Shown: positions 7,836 through 18,300 of the stretch, in pieces
Layout of the letters: each line of letters opens with the position of its first letter
Numbering within the stretch: position 1 is the first letter of the stretch
NCBI RefSeq assembly: GCF_900129175.1
Contig: NZ_FQUI01000002.1
Location: 52,339 to 116,338, forward strand
Source: Marinitoga hydrogenitolerans DSM 16785
Lineage (GTDB): Bacteria > Thermotogota > Thermotogae > Petrotogales > Petrotogaceae
DNA length: 64,000 nt
Direction: 5' to 3'
The notes under the pieces: model-generated
What the model was told of the DNA's origin: nothing
Seen by the model: the letters and a program-made list of their open reading frames with translations, nothing else
The model's database searches: none
Made by a program: the position numbers and the translations under genes

Positions 7836-10800
7836 CTAATCTTTGCTTCCAATATTTTTAGAGCTTTTATATTTTTGATAATAATACTCATAAATATATT
7901 CATATACACGTTTATTAACTCTAGCGTTATTTAGTAAATATCCCAATTCTCTCAATTCTGATTTAATTTTTTTTATCAGATGAAGAAAATCTTCTGTATT
8001 TCTTTTATATGTTTCAAGATATTTTTTTTGAGATAAAATTACAGATATTTTAGCTTCCAAAAAAGCCCTTTCATAAGACATTATTTCATTTTTAATTTTA
8101 TGATATTCATATTGTATCTCTATAAATTTATCAGAATTCTTCATATTCCTTAATTTGTTTTCAAGCTTTTTTGCTAATTTTTTAGCTTCTTCTAATTTTT
8201 TTTCTATAATCTTCATTCTTTTTTGTTCGCTTTCTATATCTTCTTTTAATATTAAAGGCACACTTTCGTATAATTGAAAATCTTTATCAATATTTAATTC
8301 AAAATCTCTATTAATTATTTTAAAATAAAAAGAATTCATATTTTTATTCTTTATAATATTCTTCATATCAAAATCTAATTTAAAAGTTACTATTTCTTTT
8401 GGTTCTACTTTAAAAGAAATCTCGTTATTGCTGATAATTTCTACTTTTCCAATATTATCTTCATATAAATTTGTTATATAAGCATTTTTGATTTTAAAAA
8501 TAGTTGAAATTTTTCCAGAGACTTTTTTATCAAGCGTGTTAAATAATCTAATAATTATTCCATCATTTTTTTCTGCAATTTTTAAAGAAGATAGCTGTAA
8601 TGAATTATTTTCAGATATTAACTCAAAAAAATTATTTTCATCTTTTAATATTCCAATATGATTATCAGTTTTGACAATTAATGGTTCTATGTTGAACTCA
8701 AGGCTTTTATAATATGACATACCATCAACATGAGAACCTTTATGAGGATAAATAGCATATTCAAATTCCATTTTTCTTAAACATTGAGCATCTGGTGTAA
8801 ATATTATCGGACCTGCATCTCCTATTCTTGTTAATAAATCATTTCTTGCTAACCATCCTACAGCTCTAAAAAGAGTTAGCGCTATAGTATTTTTTTCAGG
8901 TAAAATTTCATATTCAGTCAAACCTTTATTTAAAACAGAAATTCCCTTTTCTCCATCATTTATATCAACAAAATATTGTTGATTAAATGTTGTTATTGGT
9001 TTATTTTCTCTAGCACCAATGATTATTCTTTTTACATTATCCGGTATCAAAGTATCATCAAACTTTTTTTGTTTAATGCTTCTTTTCATTATATCAAATT
9101 GAGAACCGGCAAAAGAATGCTTTGAATTCAATTCTGTAGGAAATAAAATTCTCAAACGATGATCTTTAACAGTATTTTTTATTTCTGTTTTAATCTTTAT
9201 TACAGGAGAATTTGATTCTACAATAACCCAATGAATAATTGGCATTTCCCTTAATATTTTAGTTCTTGTCTTTCTATCTTCTGTTAATGATTCAGGTAAA
9301 AGCAAACTCAAACTAATTTTAACAACAACCTTAAGAGGGCCTTTTTCAATAAATTCTATCTTAGCTTTATTTTTATTATTTGTAATAATTACATCTTTTT
9401 CGGGATAAGAATAATTGTATTCATCACCAGCATCTGCCTCATCAATTACAGTACATAAATTATTATACGTATAATTATTTATTTTATCTGTTAAATCTAA
9501 TGTACCATTAGAATTTAGAATAACTTTCAAATATTTATTCTCTATTATATTCTTTTTCGTGACCACTTTATCATAATTCAAATATTTTATCTTTGAATTT
9601 TTATCTTTTCTTTTGAGATAAATTGTTTTGTATCCCATTGCTGGAATTTCATTTAGCAAAATAAATATTTTGCCATCTTTTCCTTTTTGAAAGGGTATAT
9701 AATTATTATGTGAATCCAAAATATAAAAGTTTTTTTCATCTGTTTTTAAAGTAATAATTTTATTTTGTAATTTATAAGGCATATTATTAAAAATAATATA
9801 AGGATCTTCTTCTAAAGATGTATCGATATACGAAACTATTTGTTTTAATGAATTCATAGAAACTTCTTTTGATAAAGAGTACGATTGTTCAAATCTTTTT
9901 TCCATATCTATATGAACATCATCAATACTAACACCACAAATACTATCATGCGGATGATTCTTCAATAACATCTTCCAGCTATTTTCAATTTTTTCTTTTT
10001 CATACATACCAGTAAACAACCAATTGATAGTTGAGAAAGGTTCTGTGTACTTTTCTAACTCAATTTGACATCTATGATTTAACAATTTTAGATACATTCG
10101 CGAAGAAAGAACACCAGGAAATACAGAAATAAATCTTCCACTATAAAGTGCTCCTTTTAATACTTTTAATTTAGGAGAATATTTTTTAATTTCTTCTATA
10201 TACTCTTCAGGAGTACTTTGTTTGACTTTTATATTTGAAAATTCTGTATTTCTTAATACAGGAAAAAAATTATCTGGTTTCATTTCCTGATCATATCCAT
10301 TCATTAATAATACATTCGGCGTAGTTGCAAAAGGATATATTTTTTTTACTTCATTTTCGATTCTCTCTTTAAAAATTTCTTTGTATTCGCCTAATCTCAT
10401 AGCATTTCTGTAACTACTTAAAAGATAAACCGATAATATCTGACTTCCATCCGGACTTTCCCATAAAAACTCGGAATTAATATCAGTTGGTTCCATCTCA
10501 ATGCCACGCCATAAAAAAAGACCCTTAATATCAAATTTTTTATGTATTTGTACCGCTTGAGAAATTTGACCAAAATTATCTAACAACCATCCTACTTTCA
10601 TAACATTTCCATATTCTTCTGAAATTTGATGCCCAATTAATAAATTTCTTACTAAAGCTTCTCCGCTTGTAAGCTGCCAATCTGGTTGCAAATAATATGG
10701 TCCTATAAATAATCTTTTTTGTTGTACATACTTTTTTAATTTTTCTTTGTATGAAGTAACATCCATATTCTTCTCCGCTAATTGTTGAAGATAATCTTCT

Positions 10801-10973
10801 ATTATCAATGTTTGACCATCTAAAATAAAACGATATGTCTTTTCTTTTTCCAATAAAGCAAACAGAGAATCAAGAAAAGGAATTAACCATTCATTTGTAT
10901 ATTCACTATTTAAAAACCATTCACGATCCCAATGTGTGTGTGAAATAATATGCGCATATATTGTTGATATCAC
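7836..10973 (-). CDS. GH38 alpha-mannosidase with C-terminal coiled coil
   Basis: The protein has 1045 residues. The N-terminal HTHWDREW (12-19) supplies the zinc H and D of family 38, and GWLLDNFGQ near 129 carries the expected nucleophile aspartate. A middle helical domain follows, with NHPHDSICGVSIDD near 338, and then a beta-rich C-terminal region. Residues from about 905 are strongly charged and helical, an extra coiled coil not found in the usual 850-900 residue enzymes. No signal peptide is seen, so it acts in the cytoplasm on imported mannosides. The start codon is GTG, eight bases after GAGGAGG. It lies between the permease and GH130 genes. Confidence 0.9.
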   Translation of the reverse strand: MISTIYAHIISHTHWDREWFLNSEYTNEWLIPFLDSLFALLEKEKTYRFILDGQTLIIEDYLQQLAEKNMDVTSYKEKLKKYVQQKRLFIGPYYLQPDWQLTSGEALVRNLLIGHQISEEYGNVMKVGWLLDNFGQISQAVQIHKKFDIKGLFLWRGIEMEPTDINSEFLWESPDGSQILSVYLLSSYRNAMRLGEYKEIFKERIENEVKKIYPFATTPNVLLMNGYDQEMKPDNFFPVLRNTEFSNIKVKQSTPEEYIEEIKKYSPKLKVLKGALYSGRFISVFPGVLSSRMYLKLLNHRCQIELEKYTEPFSTINWLFTGMYEKEKIENSWKMLLKNHPHDSICGVSIDDVHIDMEKRFEQSYSLSKEVSMNSLKQIVSYIDTSLEEDPYIIFNNMPYKLQNKIITLKTDEKNFYILDSHNNYIPFQKGKDGKIFILLNEIPAMGYKTIYLKRKDKNSKIKYLNYDKVVTKKNIIENKYLKVILNSNGTLDLTDKINNYTYNNLCTVIDEADAGDEYNYSYPEKDVIITNNKNKAKIEFIEKGPLKVVVKISLSLLLPESLTEDRKTRTKILREMPIIHWVIVESNSPVIKIKTEIKNTVKDHRLRILFPTELNSKHSFAGSQFDIMKRSIKQKKFDDTLIPDNVKRIIIGARENKPITTFNQQYFVDINDGEKGISVLNKGLTEYEILPEKNTIALTLFRAVGWLARNDLLTRIGDAGPIIFTPDAQCLRKMEFEYAIYPHKGSHVDGMSYYKSLEFNIEPLIVKTDNHIGILKDENNFFELISENNSLQLSSLKIAEKNDGIIIRLFNTLDKKVSGKISTIFKIKNAYITNLYEDNIGKVEIISNNEISFKVEPKEIVTFKLDFDMKNIIKNKNMNSFYFKIINRDFELNIDKDFQLYESVPLILKEDIESEQKRMKIIEKKLEEAKKLAKKLENKLRNMKNSDKFIEIQYEYHKIKNEIMSYERAFLEAKISVILSQKKYLETYKRNTEDFLHLIKKIKSELRELGYLLNNARVNKRVYEYIYEYYYQKYKSSKNIGSKD

Positions 10974-11000
10974 TCAAAAAACCTCCTCGTACAAATTTTT

Positions 11001-11834
11001 TTATTCTTTAACCGCACCAGCTGTTAAAGCGCTTACAATAAATTTTTGTAATAAAATAAATAATATTACTGTTGGAAGGGTTGCTATAATACTTGCTGTT
11101 GCTGTCAAGTGTATAGTTATAGCCTCGCCACCAGCTTGATAGTTATATATACCTAACGATATTGGGAATAATTTTCTTGTACTCAACAATATAAAAGGTA
11201 TAATAAATTGCCCCCAACTTGATATTGCATTAAAAATTACTGCTGTTGAAATTCCTGGAGTAACAAGTGGAAGTATTATTTTAAAAAGCAATTGCCAATC
11301 AGTGCATCCATCAATTTTTGCAGCTTCATCTATACTTACAGGAATACTATCTATTGTTCCTTTTAATAACCAAACTGTAAATGGAATTTGTATCGCAATA
11401 TATACTAAAATAACACCTAAATGTGTATCCAATAATTGTAATTTATTAAAATAATTATATAAAGGAATAGCTATTATCAATGGAGATATCATTTGAAAAA
11501 GTAATATTGAAAATAGAATTACTTTTTTAAATTTAAACCTATATCTTGAAAAAGCAAAAGCTCCAGGAATACTAACCACCAAGGTTCCTAAAACTGTAAA
11601 TATTGTTATTTTAAATGAATTATATAAGTAAAAAACAATATTTTTATCTCTTAATATTTTTGTATAATTATTCAAATCTATTTTCCTTGGTATTAATGTT
11701 GGCGGATATCTAAAAACTTCGCTTAAAGGTCTTAAAGAAATCGAAAAAATCCATAATAATGGAAGTAGAAAAAAACAAAAAATTATAAAATATCCAATAT
11801 ATATTAAAATATCACCTTTTTTATTTCTAATCAT
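11001..11834 (-). CDS. Sugar ABC transporter permease (MalG type)
   Basis: This is the inner-membrane permease of a carbohydrate ABC importer (CUT1 class), 277 residues, with six predicted helices. The coupling motif that docks on the ATPase is seen in the EAAKIDGCTDWQLLFKIILP stretch near residue 187. The start is ATG 11834, inside the stop region of the preceding permease gene (8-bp overlap), after AAGGTGG. No ATPase gene lies in the locus, so a shared MsmK/UgpC-type ATPase elsewhere must power it. Confidence 0.92.
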   Translation of the reverse strand: MIRNKKGDILIYIGYFIIFCFFLLPLLWIFSISLRPLSEVFRYPPTLIPRKIDLNNYTKILRDKNIVFYLYNSFKITIFTVLGTLVVSIPGAFAFSRYRFKFKKVILFSILLFQMISPLIIAIPLYNYFNKLQLLDTHLGVILVYIAIQIPFTVWLLKGTIDSIPVSIDEAAKIDGCTDWQLLFKIILPLVTPGISTAVIFNAISSWGQFIIPFILLSTRKLFPISLGIYNYQAGGEAITIHLTATASIIATLPTVILFILLQKFIVSALTAGAVKE

Positions 11835-12708
11835 TTTCAACACCACCTTTAGAAATTACCATCTTATAATAAAATATGGATATAATTAAATTTATGAAAA
11901 ATAAAATCACTGCTAAAACTGATCCTCTACTAAGATTCAATTTCCCAAAAATCGTATCATAAATATTTAATGAAATAACTTCCGTGGATCTTCCAGGGCC
12001 TCCGCCAGTTAAGGTCATTATCATATCAAATGTATTAAATGTATAAATTGTAACCAAAACTGTATTAATAAAAATCATAGGCTTTAATTGAGGTAGTGTT
12101 ATATAAAAAAACTTTTTAATACCTGATGCACCATCTATACCAGCTGCTTCATATAATTCATAAGGTATTTGTTTAATACCGCCATATTGCATAATCATAG
12201 AAAAAGCTGTTCCTCGCCATACATTAGCAACTATAATTGAATAAATCGCTAACTTTTGGCTTGAAAGAAATGGAAAAGAATGCCCGAAAATTAACATAAG
12301 ATAATAATTAAAGATGCCATAATTCGCTTCTGTTAAAAATAACTTCCATATAATTCCAATTATTACTCCAGGAATTACCCAAGCTATTAATACAACAGTT
12401 CTAAGAATTAATGTTCCTTTTAAATTTCTTTTTTCTCCTTCATCGATTAAAGCTGCAATTAAAATACCTAAAAAAATTTGAATAATAATGCTCAAAAAAA
12501 CAAATAACAATGTAGTTTTTAACATTATCCAAAAATTTAAATCTGAAAAAACGCTAAAATAAGAAGAAAATGTAAAAGAATATTGATTTTCACCTAATCT
12601 AATGTCTGTAAAACTATATTTAAAAACATCCAAAATAGGAATTAAATAAAACACTGATAAAATCAAAAAAAGCGGTGTAATATATATATAAAAATTTCTT
12701 TTTTTCAA
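11827..12708 (-). CDS. Sugar ABC transporter permease (MalF type)
   Basis: This is the partner permease, 293 residues, with six helices. The EAA coupling loop reads YEAAGIDGASGIKKFFYITL near residue 195, and GGGPGRSTEV follows, as usual in MalF-type subunits. The start chosen is TTG 12708, six bases after GGGGTG. Earlier in-frame starts would have to be read from inside the intergenic hairpin. That choice of start is an inference. It is coupled to the downstream permease by an overlap. Confidence 0.88.
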   Translation of the reverse strand: MKKRNFYIYITPLFLILSVFYLIPILDVFKYSFTDIRLGENQYSFTFSSYFSVFSDLNFWIMLKTTLLFVFLSIIIQIFLGILIAALIDEGEKRNLKGTLILRTVVLIAWVIPGVIIGIIWKLFLTEANYGIFNYYLMLIFGHSFPFLSSQKLAIYSIIVANVWRGTAFSMIMQYGGIKQIPYELYEAAGIDGASGIKKFFYITLPQLKPMIFINTVLVTIYTFNTFDMIMTLTGGGPGRSTEVISLNIYDTIFGKLNLSRGSVLAVILFFINLIISIFYYKMVISKGGVEND

Positions 12709-12727
12709 GATTTTCACCCCCATATAT

Positions 12728-12755
12728 AAATGGCCCTTACTTTCAAGGGCCATTT
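12728..12755 (-). promoter_or_regulatory. Intercistronic hairpin between binding protein and permease
   Basis: A perfect 11-bp stem, AAATGGCCCTT with AAGGGCCATTT and a 6-nt loop, starts 14 bases after the binding-protein stop. No T-run follows. Such stem-loops commonly protect the upstream message or partly end transcription, so that the binding protein is made in excess over the permeases. Confidence 0.7.
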
Positions 12756-12768
12756 GTATTAAATTTTA

Positions 12769-14091
12769 TTATTTTATTTCATTATATTTTTTCATAACTT
12801 CTGCCCACGCATTGTTTAAAGCCTCTTCAGGAGATTGTTTCCCTTCTATTACATTGGCAATAGCTACTTGAAATTCCGTTGAGATTGTTGGATATATTGG
12901 ATAACCTGGTCTAACATATCCATCCTCTGCAATTTTTAATAATTTTTCCATCCATGGATTTTCAGAGTAATAACTGAATTCCTTATAAACACTTTTTCTT
13001 GTTGGAAGATATCCAGCATTTTTTGTCCAACCGGCCATACCTTCTTTTCCAAAATAAAGAGTTGTTATAAATCTAATAGCAGCTGCTTGTTTTTTTGGAT
13101 CGTCAGTAGTTATTCCCCATGTCCAACCACCAACACTTGTAGCTTTCATACCTTTTTTAAATTGAGGCAAAGGAGCAATATCCCATTTTTTCGCAAATTC
13201 TTCTTCGCCCATAACTTCTGATAATTGTTTTATTTGCCAATTTCCACCTATAAACATCGCTACATTGTTTCCAATAACATCACCATTAACATCAGATTCG
13301 CTTTTTATGTTAACAACTCTTCTTGGAGAAACTCCTTCATCAACTAATCTTTTTATAAAATCTAATACATTTATCATATACTTTCTATTTGGCCCTAAAT
13401 TAAATACAGGTCTTCCTTTTTCATCAACAAGTTTTCCACCTTGAGCCCAAAAATATGGAAAATTACATATAGACGTTCCTTCTCCTCTTCCTGCTGGAAA
13501 TAAAAATCCTGTCATTCTATATTTTTTAGAAATATTTTTAGCTACAGTGATTAATTCATCCCATGTTGTAGGCGGCGTTTTTATTAAGTCTTTTCTATAA
13601 AATAAAACTCTTACATCTGTTGTAAACCATATTGCTTTTATATTTCCATCTTTATCTACAATTCCCTTTTTTACATAAGGCAAAAAGTCATCAAATTCTG
13701 TTCTGGTTATGTATTTATTTAAATTTTGCAACTTATCTTTAAACACAGGTAAATAAAAAGAATCAATTTGTACTATATCTGGGGTTTTACCAAGATTTTG
13801 TTGTTGAAGAAGCTTCATTACCTGTGTTGCAACATCACCTGTTAATAAAGTTGGTAATATTTTTACTTCTGGATTTTTTTTAGCAAATCTTTCAGCAGCT
13901 TCAAATAAATAATCAGCTCTTTGTTGATATGGGTTTGATAATGAGTAATGTGGGAGTGCTGCCCATGTAAGTGTGATTTCAGCCTTAGGATTTCCAACTA
14001 AATCTTCGCTTACAACAATATTTTTTGCAAATGAAAAATTAAAAAAAGATAAAGACATAATAAAAACAAATATACATACAATCTTTTTCAC
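12769..14091 (-). CDS. Extracellular sugar-binding protein of the ABC importer
   Basis: Family-1 solute-binding protein, 440 residues. A signal peptide (residues 1-22, ending FSFAKN) is followed by beta-alpha lobes with PDIVQIDSFYLPVF near 106, TPPTTWDELI near 174 and GGWTWGITTDDPKKQAAA near 325, all typical of MalE-like proteins. There is no lipobox, so it should be free in the periplasm or under the toga. The start is GTG 14091 after AGGAGGG. First gene of the operon and the likely target of ROK control. Context suggests oligo-mannosides or a mannose-containing solute as ligand. Confidence 0.92.
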   Translation of the reverse strand: MKKIVCIFVFIMSLSFFNFSFAKNIVVSEDLVGNPKAEITLTWAALPHYSLSNPYQQRADYLFEAAERFAKKNPEVKILPTLLTGDVATQVMKLLQQQNLGKTPDIVQIDSFYLPVFKDKLQNLNKYITRTEFDDFLPYVKKGIVDKDGNIKAIWFTTDVRVLFYRKDLIKTPPTTWDELITVAKNISKKYRMTGFLFPAGRGEGTSICNFPYFWAQGGKLVDEKGRPVFNLGPNRKYMINVLDFIKRLVDEGVSPRRVVNIKSESDVNGDVIGNNVAMFIGGNWQIKQLSEVMGEEEFAKKWDIAPLPQFKKGMKATSVGGWTWGITTDDPKKQAAAIRFITTLYFGKEGMAGWTKNAGYLPTRKSVYKEFSYYSENPWMEKLLKIAEDGYVRPGYPIYPTISTEFQVAIANVIEGKQSPEEALNNAWAEVMKKYNEIK

Positions 14092-14120
14092 GAAAAATCC
14101 CTCCTATTAAAAAATATTAG

Positions 14121-14157
14121 GCAATTAGTTAATTAATTAATTTAATTAACTAATTGC
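14121..14157. promoter_or_regulatory. 37-bp palindromic operator for the mannoside operon
   Basis: Two perfect 16-base arms, GCAATTAGTTAATTAA and its complement, are separated by 5 bases. The palindrome begins 5 bases beyond the -10 box of the minus-strand promoter, over the start of transcription, and 30 bases before the binding-protein gene. Position and symmetry fit repression by the divergent ROK protein. Confidence 0.8.
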
Positions 14158-14162
14158 AATTT

Positions 14163-14191
14163 ATTATAACTCCTTTTGATTTAAAAGTCAA
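14163..14191 (-). promoter_or_regulatory. Promoter of the mannoside operon
   Basis: On the minus strand TTGACT (14186-14191) and TATAAT (14163-14168) are exactly 17 bases apart, a near-consensus promoter. The operator lies immediately downstream. Confidence 0.85.
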
Positions 14192-14344
14192 ATCATTTAT
14201 TTCTCATTTGCGGTTATAAAAAGAGATCAAATTTGATTAAATATATTTAAGAAATAAAATTATTAATTTCTTCTTATTATTAATTTAAATTATCAAAAAA
14301 CGAATACAAATTATTTTATTAAAAACCTTTTGATTTTTTTATGT

Positions 14345-14391
14345 TATAATATAGTATGAATTTAAAAGCATTTCAATTTCTTCATACTATA
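14345..14391 (+). promoter_or_regulatory. -10 box and inverted repeat before the ROK gene
   Basis: TATAAT lies at 14345-14350. An 11-base inverted repeat, TATAGTATGAA (14350-14360) with TTCATACTATA (14381-14391), follows at the presumed start of transcription. It may be an autoregulatory site or a leader hairpin. It is unrelated in sequence to the 37-bp operator. No good -35 box was found. Confidence 0.5.
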
Positions 14392-14405
14392 ATCGAGGTG
14401 AAAAA

Positions 14406-15575
14406 ATGAACTTTATATATTCAAACTCCGAAACAAAATTTAAACTTTTTTCCACACTAATTAGAAAACAATCTATATCAAGAAGTGATCTTGCTCAAAT
14501 TCTTAATCTCACACGTGCATCTGTTTCCAATATTGTTTCAGAATTAAAAAAGAAAAATCTTATTATAGAAAGTGATAAGATTTCTGGAGGAGTTGGAAGA
14601 AAGAAAATCTTATTAGAAGTAAATTCAGATGCATTATATGTTATAGGCATTGAATTTGAACGGAAATCTTTTACTGCAGGAATCTACAATTTATCTGGAA
14701 AACTTTTAAAACATTTAAAACATAAGTTTTATCAAATACAATCCATTGAAGATATTTTAAAAGATGTTGAAAATTCTGTTGTTTCATTGCTTTCATGGGC
14801 TCAAAAAAAGAATATTAACGTTAGTGCAATTGGTATAGGAATACCGGGACCAGTAGATCCAGAAGAAGGAGTCATATACAATGTTCCATATTTTTTAGAT
14901 AATAAAAAATATGGATTAAAACTTGAATTTGAAAAAAGGTTTGGTATACCTACATTTATTGAAAAAGACGCAAATGCTGCTGCTCTTGGAGAATTTTGGT
15001 ATGGTATCGGAAGAAATTACAACTCTTTTGTCTATTTATTAATGGTTGAAGGAATTGGTGCTGGATTAATATTAAATCAATCTATTTATAGAGGTATAAA
15101 TGGTTTAGCTGGAAAGGTTGGTAAATTTTTATTTTTAAATGAAAATAAGAAAGCAACACCTTTTGAAAAGTATGGGGGAGAATTATCTATATTAAATTTA
15201 ATATGTCATTATTCTCATAAAAGTCCTTTTTATTCTAAAATATTAAAAGAAAGAGATATAAAGATATCTGACTTTATCGATGGGGTAAAAAGGAAAGATA
15301 CTATATCATTAAAAGTTTTAAATGAAATTGAATATTATATTGCTTTAATTATTTCTAATATCATTTATCTATTAGACCCAAATTTGATAATTATTGGTGG
15401 AGATTTAATAAACGTAAAAGACGATTTTTCAAAGGATATTGAAAAACTAACAAAAAATATAATTAAAGATCATCCTATGCCAGAAATAAAAAAATCCGGA
15501 ATTTATAACATGTCAATTTCATTAGGTGGAGCTACAAGAGCTTTTATGGAAATAATATCAACTCTATTAAAATAA
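14406..15575 (+). CDS. ROK-family transcriptional regulator
   Basis: The protein has 389 residues. A winged-helix domain at 18-60 (RSDLAQILNLTRASVSNIVSEL) is followed by an actin-like ROK domain with GIGIPGPVDPEEG near 143 and EKDANAAALGEFWYG near 185. In most sugar-responsive ROK proteins a GH...CxCGxxGC zinc site follows; here that stretch reads GKVGKFLFLNENKK with no cysteines, so the zinc site is missing. It diverges from the mannoside operon and is the likely repressor, with a mannoside or mannose derivative as inducer. The ATG follows GAGGTG. Confidence 0.9.
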   Translation: MNFIYSNSETKFKLFSTLIRKQSISRSDLAQILNLTRASVSNIVSELKKKNLIIESDKISGGVGRKKILLEVNSDALYVIGIEFERKSFTAGIYNLSGKLLKHLKHKFYQIQSIEDILKDVENSVVSLLSWAQKKNINVSAIGIGIPGPVDPEEGVIYNVPYFLDNKKYGLKLEFEKRFGIPTFIEKDANAAALGEFWYGIGRNYNSFVYLLMVEGIGAGLILNQSIYRGINGLAGKVGKFLFLNENKKATPFEKYGGELSILNLICHYSHKSPFYSKILKERDIKISDFIDGVKRKDTISLKVLNEIEYYIALIISNIIYLLDPNLIIIGGDLINVKDDFSKDIEKLTKNIIKDHPMPEIKKSGIYNMSISLGGATRAFMEIISTLLK

Positions 15576-15590
15576 AAATACTTAAAATAT

Positions 15591-15613
15591 GCGAAGTCCT
15601 TAAAGGACTTCGC
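15591..15613. terminator. Bidirectional terminator between ROK gene and tgt
   Basis: A perfect 10-bp stem GCGAAGTCCT / AGGACTTCGC has a 3-nt loop. It lies between convergent genes with T-rich stretches on both sides, a good fit to an intrinsic terminator shared by both strands. Confidence 0.8.
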
Positions 15614-15615
15614 GT

Positions 15616-17356
<1,741 letters not shown>

Positions 17357-17442
17357 TTTTTCACCTCCTTAATTTTTTCTATATAATTAATTATATCAGA
17401 TATTTTTTTAAATAGTAAATTCAGGGCGATTTTGTGATAAAA

Positions 17443-17448
17443 TATAAT
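17443..17448 (+). promoter_or_regulatory. Likely -10 box for the pnp-nrnA-mrp operon
   Basis: TATAAT lies 31 bases before the pnp ATG. The -35 region at proper spacing (TTCAGG) is weak. The assignment rests on the -10 box and on this being the first gene after a divergent gap. Confidence 0.4.
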
Positions 17449-17478
17449 AAAAAGCTATAGATAAAAGGAGGAATCTAT

Positions 17479-18291
17479 ATGTACACTAAAATCTGGGAGG
17501 CAGCTAATTATATTAGTTCTAAGACTGATATAAAACCATTATTAGGTCTTATTTTAGGTTCGGGACTTGGATATATAGCTGATGAAATAGAAGATCCTAT
17601 TGTGATCGATTACAAAGATATTCCACATTTTCCTCAATCTACTGTTGTTGGACATGCTGGAAAAATGGTTATTGGAATGTTAGAAGGAAAACCTGTTATC
17701 TCTCTAAAAGGAAGATTTCATGCTTATGAAGGACATGATTTGAAAAAATTAATATTCCCAATTTATGTTTTCAAAGAGCTGGGAGTAGAAGGTTTAATTC
17801 TAACAAATGCTGCTGGTGGAGTTAATAGAACATTAAAACCTGGGGATATTGTAGCAAACACAGATTTTATCAACTTTGCATTAAAAAACCCTTTAATTGG
17901 ACCAAATACTGATGAATTAGGCCCAAGGTTTCCTGCTATGGTTACCCCAATTGACAAAAAATGGTTAAAAAGAATTGAAGAAAAAGCAGAAGAAAAAAAG
18001 ATAAAAATTGAAGAAGGTACTTACTGCTGGATGATGGGACCTGCATATGAAACACCTGCAGAAATTCGAATGTTAGAAAGATTTGAAGGTGATTTAGTTG
18101 GAATGTCGACTATGCCTGAAATAATCGCTGCAAATCATTGTGGAATAAAATCGGTTTCCTTTTCAGCAGTTACTAATATGGCTGCTGGAATATTGCCTCA
18201 ACCTTTAAATCATAAAGAGGTTATGGAGGTCGCTGAAAGAATAAAACATAAATTTGCTAAAGTTGTAAAAATTGCTATAAAAACATATTGA
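17479..18291 (+). CDS. Purine nucleoside phosphorylase, trimeric type
   Basis: This enzyme splits inosine or guanosine (and deoxy forms) with phosphate. The 270 residues show the PNP-I pattern: LGSGLGYIAD near 26, VVGHAGKM near 57 for phosphate, GRFHAYEGHDL near 77, TNAAGGVN near 113, the EEGTYCWMMGPAYETPAEIR region near 180 with the base-contact glutamate, and SAVTNMAAG near 225. The ATG follows AAGGAGGAATC. It heads a long operon into nrnA and the mrp genes. Confidence 0.95.
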   Translation: MYTKIWEAANYISSKTDIKPLLGLILGSGLGYIADEIEDPIVIDYKDIPHFPQSTVVGHAGKMVIGMLEGKPVISLKGRFHAYEGHDLKKLIFPIYVFKELGVEGLILTNAAGGVNRTLKPGDIVANTDFINFALKNPLIGPNTDELGPRFPAMVTPIDKKWLKRIEEKAEEKKIKIEEGTYCWMMGPAYETPAEIRMLERFEGDLVGMSTMPEIIAANHCGIKSVSFSAVTNMAAGILPQPLNHKEVMEVAERIKHKFAKVVKIAIKTY

Positions 18292-18300
18292 GGTGATAAA

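Noticed and set aside
10936..11139. Open frame on the plus strand opposite the permease and GH38 genes
   Set aside because: It is antisense to well-supported genes, has no ribosome site and no family-like sequence.
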